From NCBI GenBank assembly GCA_019508105.1, contig JAEKMB010000122.1:1-12506 (forward strand): 12,506 nt of DNA, read 5' to 3'. The notes under the pieces were generated by a model. It was not told the origin of the DNA. It did not search any database and saw only the letters and a list, made by a program, of their open reading frames with translations. The stretch comes from Alphaproteobacteria bacterium (lineage in GTDB: Bacteria > Pseudomonadota > Alphaproteobacteria > Micropepsales > Micropepsaceae). The translations under genes were made by a program, and so were the position numbers. Shown here piece by piece: positions 6,708 through 12,506 of this stretch (position 1 is the stretch's first letter; each line of letters opens with the position of its first letter).

Positions 6708-7616
6708 CTACCGCGCTCCCAGCGCCTTTTTCATCTGGAAGGCTATCTGTTCTTTTTGTCCGGCCAGCAAGCGGTCGGTATTCATGCGGTAAAGGCCCGC
6801 AAGAAAGGAGAGGTCGGCGACGCTCAGTTCATCCGAATTGGCGGTGCAATGCGCCGCAAAGCTATTGAGAATGCTGGGCAGCCCGGTGCAATCGTCCAGC
6901 GAACGCGGCTGGGCCAGCACCAGAAAGGAAATATAATCGGCCACGGCGCCCATCTCCATTTTGGCCAGCCTGTCGCGATCGGTCAGCACAATCACGTTCC
7001 GGAAGCCGGTGCGTAAGCCGTCGCTCACCCTGGTACCGGTTGAGTGAACAACCGGCGCCGAAACCATAAAGCGGCAGAGTGGCGGATCGAAACACTTGGG
7101 CGGGCCGCTCGGCCGCGTGTCGGATATGCTTTCACCACTGGCATCGATGGTGAATGTGGCATACCAGGCCTGAATGGGATGGGTCATCCGGGCCATCTTC
7201 TCGGCTTCGGCCATGTTGTTGTAAAAGCCCAGATAATTGATGTGCTTGTCGCGGATATAATCGAGCACCGATTGTGGATCGGAGGAAAAACCGATCTCGA
7301 CATTTTGCTCGCAGGAAGGATCGCTGTTCACAGCCGCCCCAATCTGGGTGGCGACAGCTTTTATCCTGCGAACCACGAATTCCAGCAGTTCGGGCTTGAG
7401 GCCTTCGGCTTTTACGCAGATGGGGCTTTCCCAACGTCCGAGCTTGCCCGCAACGCGCGATGCCACAGCATGGGATTCCACATATTGCTGAATCTGCTTC
7501 TCACGAACCGCTGTCACGGTAACGCTTTCGACCTGCGCCATGGCGGGAACCGCGCCCAAACCAACAGCCAGTAGCGGCAAAAACAGGCGCAGAAATCGCT
7601 TTGTTACGCCATGCAT
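6708..7616 (-). CDS. Secreted four-cysteine protein A (paralog of 9872-10825)
   Basis: A 302-aa exported protein; I do not recognise a named family. A signal peptide is evident: KRFLR, a hydrophobic core LFLPLLAVGLGAV, and an AMA-Q cleavage site near residue 28. The start ATG 7616 has AGGG upstream; the frame is open further but would bury the signal peptide. It aligns over its length with the protein at 9872-10825: RVAGKLGRW (54-62), a C67/C102 pair, HPIQAWYATFTIDASG (146-161), ADYISFLVLAQ (226-236), LPSILN flanked by C243 and C257, and a DLSFLAGLY stretch near the end. Two further cysteines (175, 181) are specific to this copy. It is the last gene of the repressor-M56 operon, 26 nt after the M56 stop, so expression probably follows the BlaI-family repressor. 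Likely periplasmic; function unknown. Confidence 0.85.
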   Translation of the reverse strand: MHGVTKRFLRLFLPLLAVGLGAVPAMAQVESVTVTAVREKQIQQYVESHAVASRVAGKLGRWESPICVKAEGLKPELLEFVVRRIKAVATQIGAAVNSDPSCEQNVEIGFSSDPQSVLDYIRDKHINYLGFYNNMAEAEKMARMTHPIQAWYATFTIDASGESISDTRPSGPPKCFDPPLCRFMVSAPVVHSTGTRVSDGLRTGFRNVIVLTDRDRLAKMEMGAVADYISFLVLAQPRSLDDCTGLPSILNSFAAHCTANSDELSVADLSFLAGLYRMNTDRLLAGQKEQIAFQMKKALGAR

Positions 7617-7642
7617 ACTAAGCCCTGAGCGCGGGCGGCACG

Positions 7643-9043
7643 TCAGAAACAGGCTCCCGGAAAAGTGACACTGGACACGACGGTCCCGAAGGCGCGCGGG
7701 TGACAAGCGTCCGACATTTTTGAACGGTCCTTTTCATAATACACGTTCAGCGTTTGGCCGTCCGGCATCAGCACCAGATCGCGTTGCTTGAGCTGGTCCC
7801 ATTCGCGCTGGGGCAGGCAGACTTGAGGTCCGATCAGGCGCGAGTTCGGCAATTGCTGCGGTGCGCGGCACACCTGCGTCTCGTCCTGCTGGGACTCTGC
7901 GGGAAGCTGCGGCGACGGAACAAAGATCACCGGTGGTGCGGCAGGGAGCGCCGGCTCCTGGATCCTACGGGCTTCCACCTGCAGAAAGGGCTCTTGCGGC
8001 CGGATGGCAGCGCTGTGCTTGCGCGCAGCCTGGTCATGCGGCGGTGCGATGGCAACCGGCCTTGCCGCCAATGTGGGCGCCGGCGGCAACAGGGAAGCGG
8101 CCAGGCGCCGCACCAACTGCGCGGGCGGTGCGAAGCGCAGGCTGCCGGCGGCAAGCGGCACCAGCAGCGTGGCCAGCAGCAAGCCCGTCAGCAACAGCTT
8201 GCGGGCGGCATCCATGTCTTCCAGCTCGCGTCTTGCCATGATGGCATCCACCCGCCGGCCCAGATCGGCACCGGCGACACCCGCGGCGCAAGGCAGCGGC
8301 GAGCGCAGATAAAAGCGGCAGACCCTGAGGATCGCTTGCGCATATTCCAGCGGGTTCTGTCCGCCCGCCAATACGCTTTCATCGCAGGCCGCCTCGCGTT
8401 CCTCGACCAGCCGCGCCCCGATGAACCAGACCAGCGGATGAAACCAGAAAATCGCTTCCACCAGCATGTGCAGCGCCGCCAGCAGATTGTCGCGGCGGCG
8501 CCAGTGGCAGAGTTCATGACCCAGGATCGCGTCTATCTCGGAATGGGAAAGCTGGCTGAAGATGCCTTCCGGCAACAGAATGACCGGCCGCCAGATGCCC
8601 ACCAGGCCCGGCTCCAGCAGGGCGGAGGTTGCGCGGACGGGAACCGGGACAGCCAGCGCTAGCGGCCGGCCGGCGTGCGCGATCGTCCATAGCCGCACCC
8701 AGCGCAGCAGCCAGACGCCGGCGATGATAGTCGCGCCTATCACCCAGACTGCCGTCAACAGGCCGAGCCAGGGCAGGTGATCGGGGGCGGGCGCCGCGGC
8801 GGAAAATGGCAGGACGACCGGGCGCATGCTGGTGAAAACCCGCATCGATCCCGCCGGCACGGTATGGACAAACGCCATGCGTCCCAACGCGGCCAGCAGC
8901 GAGAAGGGCAACAGAAACTTCAGCGACGCCGCCAGCCAGAGCCCGTAACGGACCCTGGCGCTTTGCCGGCGAAACAGCAGGGTGAGAGCATAGACCAGCA
9001 GCGCGATCAGGGTGGATTGCCAGAGATGGTCGAACAGCGTCAC
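7643..9043 (-). CDS. M56-family (BlaR1-like) membrane metallopeptidase with four-cysteine C-terminal tail
   Basis: A 466-aa membrane sensor-protease. Predicted membrane helices lie near residues 7-24, 34-55, 94-115, 192-210 and 284-300. The M56 zinc site is HELCH (176-180), with a glutamate in the EEREAACDE segment (214-222) as the probable third ligand. In BlaR1/MecR1 this domain causes loss of the partner repressor after signal sensing. Here the tail after residue 300 lacks the penicillin-binding sensor domain and its SxxK motif. Instead it has a proline/alanine-rich linker and, from about 390, a module with C392, C409, W415, C447 and C465 that matches the separate secreted protein at 9537-9875. 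The start is GTG, overlapping the repressor stop (GTGA), with GGGGAG upstream: translational coupling is likely. The signal sensed is unknown. Confidence 0.9.
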   Translation of the reverse strand: MTLFDHLWQSTLIALLVYALTLLFRRQSARVRYGLWLAASLKFLLPFSLLAALGRMAFVHTVPAGSMRVFTSMRPVVLPFSAAAPAPDHLPWLGLLTAVWVIGATIIAGVWLLRWVRLWTIAHAGRPLALAVPVPVRATSALLEPGLVGIWRPVILLPEGIFSQLSHSEIDAILGHELCHWRRRDNLLAALHMLVEAIFWFHPLVWFIGARLVEEREAACDESVLAGGQNPLEYAQAILRVCRFYLRSPLPCAAGVAGADLGRRVDAIMARRELEDMDAARKLLLTGLLLATLLVPLAAGSLRFAPPAQLVRRLAASLLPPAPTLAARPVAIAPPHDQAARKHSAAIRPQEPFLQVEARRIQEPALPAAPPVIFVPSPQLPAESQQDETQVCRAPQQLPNSRLIGPQVCLPQREWDQLKQRDLVLMPDGQTLNVYYEKDRSKMSDACHPRAFGTVVSSVTFPGACF

Positions 9044-9423
9044 GGCTTCTTGCTCCCCGCCAGTTGACGCAGATGCCGTTCCACCTGCTGGACATCGTCC
9101 AGGCTCAATTTTCCGGCTTCGACAAAGTGCGCCATGATCGGCTGTGCCCGGCCGCCGAACAGCGCCAGGAAATCGTCGATCAAGCGGCTCTGGGCATTTT
9201 CCCGCGATACCAGCGCGTCATAGATATAGGCGCCGCCGATCTTCTTGATGCGGCCCACCGCTTTCTTGGCTTCCAGCCGGCTGATCGTGGTCTGCACCGT
9301 GGTATAGGCAGGGCGCGTCTTGGCGGGAAAACGTTCCTGGATCTCGCGGATCGAAGAGGCGCCATGGACCCACAGCGCTTCCATCACCTTGAGTTCGAGC
9401 TTGCCGAGTTTCGGCGGCGCCAT
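9040..9423 (-). CDS. BlaI/MecI/CopY-family transcriptional repressor
   Basis: A 127-aa winged-helix protein. The N-terminal DNA-binding domain includes KLGKLELKVMEALWVHG, the SSIREIQERF helix, the recognition region AYTTVQTTISRLEAKKAVGR (about 41-60) and the wing KIGGAYIYDAL. The C-terminal helices (RLIDDFLALFGG to the end) would dimerise and normally contain the site lost when the M56 partner is activated. Start ATG 9423 is chosen over TTG 9450 because AAGGAA lies 8 nt upstream and the protein then begins at the usual distance before the first helix. It overlaps the M56 gene by four bases. It probably represses its own operon and the divergent genes through the dyad at 9489-9513. Confidence 0.93.
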   Translation of the reverse strand: MAPPKLGKLELKVMEALWVHGASSIREIQERFPAKTRPAYTTVQTTISRLEAKKAVGRIKKIGGAYIYDALVSRENAQSRLIDDFLALFGGRAQPIMAHFVEAGKLSLDDVQQVERHLRQLAGSKKP

Positions 9424-9450
9424 GGGCCGTTCCTTGTGAACCGGAGCCAA

Positions 9451-9479
9451 GCTTAGGACCGGGTCTTGCCCTCGGTCAA
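9451..9479 (-). promoter_or_regulatory. Candidate promoter of the repressor-M56-A operon
   Basis: Reading leftward, TTGACC (9479-9474) is a good -35. A -10 is expected around 9450-9457, where the sequence is CCTAAGCT: only a partial match, with CCTAAG at 16-base or TAAGCT at 18-base spacing. The leader to ATG 9423 would be about 20 nt. The -35 sits ten bases from the dyad at 9489-9513. Confidence 0.4.
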
Positions 9480-9488
9480 GGGTTGGTG

Positions 9489-9513
9489 GTAACTGTTACT
9501 ACGTCCGTGGTAA
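9489..9513. promoter_or_regulatory. Candidate operator dyad for the BlaI-family repressor
   Basis: Two overlapping palindromes lie between the divergent genes. GTAAC-T-GTTAC (9489-9499) is perfect. TTACTACG-TC-CGTGGTAA (9496-9513) has 8-base arms with one mismatch. The second resembles the known BlaI/MecI operator pattern (TACTACATATGTAGTA) in its ACTAC half-site. It overlaps the candidate -10 for the rightward genes and is close to the leftward -35, so bound repressor could block both. No binding evidence; the match is by eye. Confidence 0.5.
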
Positions 9514-9516
9514 TAC
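9508..9516 (+). promoter_or_regulatory. Candidate extended -10 for the rightward four-cysteine gene
   Basis: TGGTAATAC fits an extended -10 (TG-N-TANNNT-like) inside the operator candidate, 20 nt before ATG 9537. No convincing -35 exists at standard spacing: TTGGTG (9484-9489) is 21 bases away. Transcription may rely on the extended -10, or on a different site. Confidence 0.35.
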
Positions 9517-9536
9517 CGGGTTCAAAAGGAGTCCCC

Positions 9537-9875
9537 ATGGTCCGCAAAACACTTCTGTTTTCCGTGGTTTTCGCCTGTCTGGCGGCCACCGCATGGGGCG
9601 AAGACAAGGCCGTGTCGCGCCGTCCCGACGGCACCGGCGATCCCGACGCCACCACCTGCCGGCCCGCCCAGCCCCTGCCGTCATCGCGCATGCTGGGGCC
9701 GCAGGTCTGCAAGACCAACAGCCAATGGGCGCTGCTGCGCAAGAACGGCCAGGACATCAGCGCCGATGGCAGCCAGATCATTCCCGATCCCTTGGGCACC
9801 AACGTGGCGCCGCTGAATTGCAGTTCCAGCGGCGGCGGCGCCTCGAACGGCGGCGGCATGACGGTCTGTCATTGA
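9537..9875 (+). CDS. Small secreted four-cysteine protein, homologous to the M56 tail
   Basis: A 112-aa exported protein with a signal peptide (VRKTLLFSVVFACLAATAWG, cleavage near residue 21). No named family recognised. Mature cysteines are C41, C58, C95 and C111. The stretch CRPAQPLPSSRMLGPQVC (41-58), followed by W64 and a DG at 77-78, aligns without gaps to residues 392-429 of the M56 protein (CRAPQQLPNSRLIGPQVC, W415, DG 428-429). Both proteins end one residue after the fourth cysteine. A glycine/serine-rich loop (97-107) precedes that cysteine. AAAAGGAG upstream fixes ATG 9537. The stop overlaps the TTG start of protein B. It is probably periplasmic with two disulfides, and may be a soluble partner or competitor of the M56 tail; that role is inference. 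Confidence 0.85.
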   Translation: MVRKTLLFSVVFACLAATAWGEDKAVSRRPDGTGDPDATTCRPAQPLPSSRMLGPQVCKTNSQWALLRKNGQDISADGSQIIPDPLGTNVAPLNCSSSGGGASNGGGMTVCH

Positions 9876-10825
9876 GCGCGCTGCGGCCCTTCTGTGCCCT
9901 GCTTGTGCTGGGGGGCGCCGCCTTGGCCCAGGACACCAGGCCGCCCCCCGCCGCGCCCATCGAGAACCTGACCGTCACCGGGATCAAGGATGTGGAAAAA
10001 GCCGTCAGCAAATTCGTCGAAAGCCTGACGGTGCCGACGCGGGTGGCCGGCAAGCTGGCGCGGTGGAAGGACGGCATCTGTCCGATCACCGTCGGTCTGC
10101 CGCCGGACTCCGCCGCGCGGCTCACCCAGCGGCTCAAGGATATCGCCGCCCAGGCGGGCATGCCGGTGAACCCCAAACAGCCGTGTCCCGGCAATATCGA
10201 GATCATCTTCACCGCCCAGCCCCAGGCACTGCTGGACAATGTCCGCATCATGCATCCGGTGCTGCTGGGTTATTACGACAACAGTGCCCAGGCGGACAAA
10301 CTGGCCACCGCCACGCGCCCCATCCAGTCCTGGTACAGCACCGCGACGGTGGATGCGCGCGGCAATCCGATCGTGGACGGCGGCCGCAAGGGGGGCGTGC
10401 ATCTCAGCATCGCGCTTCCACCGTCCGGCATGCCTGGCCCACCCGACATCCTGGAAATGTACATGCCCGATGCCGCGGTGACCAACGTGACCGGCAACCG
10501 GCTGGGCGACGGCGTCTCCAGCGTCCTCAGCAATGTGATGATCGTCGCCGATACCAGCAAGCTTCTGGGCCGCGACATCATCAGCGTGGGTGACTATATC
10601 GCCATGCTGGCGCTGGCGCAGATCCAGCCGTCAGACACCTGCCAGGACATGCCCAGTATCCTGAATCTGCTGGTGGCCGGTTGCCGCCAGGCCGGCGACA
10701 GCATCACCTCGGGCGATCTGGCCTATTTGCGGGCGCTCTACAAGATCACCGCCACCACCACCTTCGCCGGTCAGCGCCGCGAGATTCAATATCAGATGAA
10801 TCAGGCGCTGAAGGCGAAGGAGTGA
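9872..10825 (+). CDS. Secreted four-cysteine protein B (paralog of 6708-7616)
   Basis: A 317-aa exported protein, no named family recognised. The start is taken as TTG 9872, which overlaps the previous stop (TTGA); no in-frame ATG or GTG precedes the signal peptide SALRPFCALLVLGGAALA-Q. CTG 9866 is a less likely alternative. It is a paralog of protein A: RVAGKLARW (57-65), C70/C105 spaced 35 as in A (67/102), RPIQSWYSTATVDARGNP (149-166), GDYIAMLALAQ (240-250), C257/C271 around MPSILN spaced 14 as in A (243/257), and DLAYLRALY (282-290). The extra A cysteines are absent. The four-cysteine gene upstream is translationally coupled to it. It ends 10 nt before the convergent RidA gene. Function unknown. 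Confidence 0.85.
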   Translation: MSALRPFCALLVLGGAALAQDTRPPPAAPIENLTVTGIKDVEKAVSKFVESLTVPTRVAGKLARWKDGICPITVGLPPDSAARLTQRLKDIAAQAGMPVNPKQPCPGNIEIIFTAQPQALLDNVRIMHPVLLGYYDNSAQADKLATATRPIQSWYSTATVDARGNPIVDGGRKGGVHLSIALPPSGMPGPPDILEMYMPDAAVTNVTGNRLGDGVSSVLSNVMIVADTSKLLGRDIISVGDYIAMLALAQIQPSDTCQDMPSILNLLVAGCRQAGDSITSGDLAYLRALYKITATTTFAGQRREIQYQMNQALKAKE

Positions 10826-10835
10826 GGCGGGCGGC

Positions 10836-11294
10836 TCAAGGCATCTGTTTGGCGGCGGTCAACTCGATTTCGACCAGCGCGCCCGGGGTCGGCAAGCGGA
10901 CCTGGAGAGCCGAGCGGGAAGGCCGGTTGGGCTGCTCCGGCGTGCCGAAGCGCTTGGCCCATTCGCCGTTCAGCCCGGCGAAATCGATCTGGTCGCCCTT
11001 GGCGGGATCGCCCACCAGAAAGACATGAGCGGCCACGACATCGCCGAAGCCCAGGCCCTTGGCGGCCAGCATGGTCTGCAGTTTGTTCAGGATGTTGTCG
11101 GCCTGCTGGACGGTGTCGCCCATGCGGCCCGGGCTGCCGGCAGGAATGGCGGGATTGACCGGATCGGCGGTGGTGCCGCTGAAATAAAAGGTGGTGAGGC
11201 CCGGCGGCACGATGCGTTGGGCGGCGGCCGGCAGGGCAGAGACGCAAAGCGCCAGGCCGGCGCCCAGGCAAGCAAATTTCCAGGAAGCAGTCAT
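10836..11294 (-). CDS. Exported RidA/YjgF-family protein
   Basis: A 152-aa protein with an N-terminal signal peptide (KFACLGAGLALCVSALPAAAQ, cleavage near residue 26) and a Rid-family domain. Family features are TTFYFSGTTADP, a long helix with DTVQQADNILNKLQTMLAAKG, DVVAAHVFLVGDP, and the C-terminal QVRLPTPGALVEIELTAAK with R133 where RidA has its substrate-binding arginine. Cytosolic RidA deaminates reactive enamines/imines such as 2-aminoacrylate; the substrate of an exported homolog is unknown. GGAG seven nt before ATG 11294 supports the start over the TTG at 11324. It lies downstream of the cysteine synthase-family gene but has 113 nt and a possible promoter before it. Confidence 0.88.
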   Translation of the reverse strand: MTASWKFACLGAGLALCVSALPAAAQRIVPPGLTTFYFSGTTADPVNPAIPAGSPGRMGDTVQQADNILNKLQTMLAAKGLGFGDVVAAHVFLVGDPAKGDQIDFAGLNGEWAKRFGTPEQPNRPSRSALQVRLPTPGALVEIELTAAKQMP

Positions 11295-11333
11295 CGGTGT
11301 TCTCCAGCTTGGGTTGATGATCAATCCGGTTTC

Positions 11334-11362
11334 ACATCGCGACCGGTCCGCGCGCGTGTCAA
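11334..11362 (-). promoter_or_regulatory. Weak candidate promoter of the RidA-family gene
   Basis: Reading leftward, a perfect TTGACA (11362-11357) lies in the gap before the RidA-family gene. At 17-base spacing the -10 would be CGATGT, a poor match, so the promoter is uncertain. The leader would be about 35 nt. Confidence 0.3.
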
Positions 11363-11407
11363 CCGGGCAAGCCTAGTCCGAGTCCGGCCAGGCGCGAAGC
11401 CGGGCGT

Positions 11408-12373
11408 TCAGCCGCCCCACAGGTCGGTGGAGAGATACTTGAGCCCCGAATCGCAGATCACCACGGCAATGGTTTTTCCGGCTTGCGAACCGGCCAGCAA
11501 GGCAAGCGCCGCGGCGATATTGGCGCCGGAGGAAAAGCCGCCAAAAATGCCTTCGGTGCGGGCCAGCAGGCGCGCCGCATCGCGGGCCTCATCGCCCGAG
11601 ACCTGCAGATAGCCATCGACCGGCACGTCCTTCAGGAAATCGAGATTGCCCATGGCATAGCCGCCGCCCTGGATGGGGTGGCGCGGATCGGTAATCTTCT
11701 GGCCTGCCACGGCGGCCGCGCCTTGCGGTTCCACCACAAAGCATTGGACCCCGGGGTTGCGTTCCTTCAGCGCCTTGGTGACGCCGGCATAGGTGCCGCC
11801 GGTGCCGATGAAATCCAGGAAGGCATCGAGCTTGCCGCCCGCCGCCTCCCAGATCTCCGGTCCCGTTCCCTGATAGTGGGAGAGCCAGTTGCCGTCGCGG
11901 CGGAACTGGTCGGCACGGAAGGCGCCGCGCTCGCGGGTCACCGCCACCGCCGCCTGTTCGACCAGCGCCAGGTCACCGCCCGACACCTGGCCCGGCTCGG
12001 AGTCCGGCAGCTGGTCCACCAAAACCACTTCAGCGCCCAGCGCCCGCATCATGCGCGCCCGTTCTCCGGAATTGCCTTTGGACATCACCGCCACAAAAGG
12101 ATGGCCCAGAATCGCGCAGAGGATGGCAAGGCCGGTGCCGGTATTGCCGGAGGTCAGCTCGACCACGGTCTGCCCCGGCAGAAGCGTGCCGGCGCGCATC
12201 GCTTCGGCCATGATGCCTTGCGCGGCGCGGTCCTTTTTCGAAAAGCCGGGATTGAGATATTCCAGCTTGGCCAGGATGGTGCCGCTCACCCCGGCGGCCC
12301 GCGTCAGCCGGTCCAGCCGGACCAGCGGCGTGTTGCCGATGGCGTCGGCGACGGAATTCAGAACTTTGGCCAT
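11408..12373 (-). CDS. PLP-dependent cysteine synthase-family enzyme
   Basis: Fold-type II PLP enzyme of 321 aa, of the cysteine synthase/cystathionine beta-synthase family. N-terminal VADAIGNTPLVRLDRL is typical. The PLP lysine lies in AKLEYLNPGFSKKDRAAQG; the second K of SKKDR is taken as catalytic, where many relatives have SVKDR. SGNTGTGLA binds the substrate carboxylate, GTGGTYAG the phosphate, and EGIFGGFSSGAN and ICDSGLKYLST close the active site. There is no CBS regulatory domain. Substrate (O-acetylserine, O-phosphoserine or serine/homocysteine) cannot be settled from sequence. ATG 12373 gives the normal N-terminus, with GGGA upstream; the frame extends 8 codons further to 12397. No cysE or sulfate gene is nearby. 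Confidence 0.9.
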   Translation of the reverse strand: MAKVLNSVADAIGNTPLVRLDRLTRAAGVSGTILAKLEYLNPGFSKKDRAAQGIMAEAMRAGTLLPGQTVVELTSGNTGTGLAILCAILGHPFVAVMSKGNSGERARMMRALGAEVVLVDQLPDSEPGQVSGGDLALVEQAAVAVTRERGAFRADQFRRDGNWLSHYQGTGPEIWEAAGGKLDAFLDFIGTGGTYAGVTKALKERNPGVQCFVVEPQGAAAVAGQKITDPRHPIQGGGYAMGNLDFLKDVPVDGYLQVSGDEARDAARLLARTEGIFGGFSSGANIAAALALLAGSQAGKTIAVVICDSGLKYLSTDLWGG

Positions 12374-12437
12374 GACTTTCCCAGGCTCCCGGATCACATG
12401 CGGACAGCATAGGGGAAGATAGCAGGTTTGCCCGCCT

Positions 12438-12506
12438 CTAGACGGCGGCCTGCAATTCCTGCTTCAGGCGGCGCGCAACAATCCGCTCCTCGCCCGGCCT
12501 GAGGGT
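12438..12506 (-). CDS. C-terminal end of an unidentified gene (partial)
   Basis: A leftward frame enters from the window edge and stops at TAG (12440-12438), giving 22 residues starting TLRPGEERIVARRLKQELQA, basic and helical. Strand and spacing (64 nt before the cysteine synthase-family start) suit an upstream gene. Too short to identify. Confidence 0.45.
   Translation of the reverse strand, partial: TLRPGEERIVARRLKQELQAAV

Noticed and set aside
7643..9043. A true BlaR1/MecR1 beta-lactam sensor
   Set aside because: The protease domain fits, but the tail lacks the penicillin-binding domain and its SxxK motif, and no beta-lactamase or PBP gene is adjacent. A and B show no such motifs.

Overview
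The window is high-GC bacterial chromosome, almost certainly from an alphaproteobacterium. The main clues are an alphaproteobacterial-type phosphoserine aminotransferase, an RluD-RpoH gene pair, and small DUF3775-, DUF6476- and DUF6894-like proteins that I associate with this class. I cannot name the genus. There is no transposase, integrase, phage gene or CRISPR array, and no stretch over 300 bases lacks a gene.

Positions 1-6440 are mostly housekeeping. Leftward serC (serine biosynthesis), with a good promoter and a structured leader, runs into an SseB-family gene cut by the window edge. A DUF3775 gene is divergent from serC. A leftward PhzF-family gene follows, broken by an apparent one-base deletion. 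rpoH (heat-shock sigma factor) lies downstream of an RluD-type pseudouridine synthase. A one-TM DUF6476-like protein is divergent from the synthase and shares its CATG start; it is followed by a JAMM/M67 metallopeptidase whose 3' end overlaps a convergent DUF6894-like gene. A tRNA-Glu(CTC) with its own promoter ends this half.

Positions 6708-10825 hold the most unusual locus: a divergent gene set around a BlaI-family repressor and an M56 (BlaR1-like) membrane metallopeptidase. Leftward are repressor, M56 protein and secreted protein A. Rightward are a small secreted four-cysteine protein and secreted protein B. A and B are paralogs with four conserved cysteines. The C-terminal tail of the M56 protein, where BlaR1 would carry its beta-lactam sensor, is homologous to the small four-cysteine protein. 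The locus is therefore nearly mirror-symmetric: each arm has a four-cysteine module followed by an A/B-type protein. A dyad resembling BlaI/MecI operators lies in the divergent promoter region. This looks like an envelope-stress or ligand-sensing regulon of unknown trigger.

Positions 10836-12506 hold an exported RidA-family protein, a PLP-dependent cysteine synthase-family enzyme, and the last 22 codons of an unidentified gene, all leftward.
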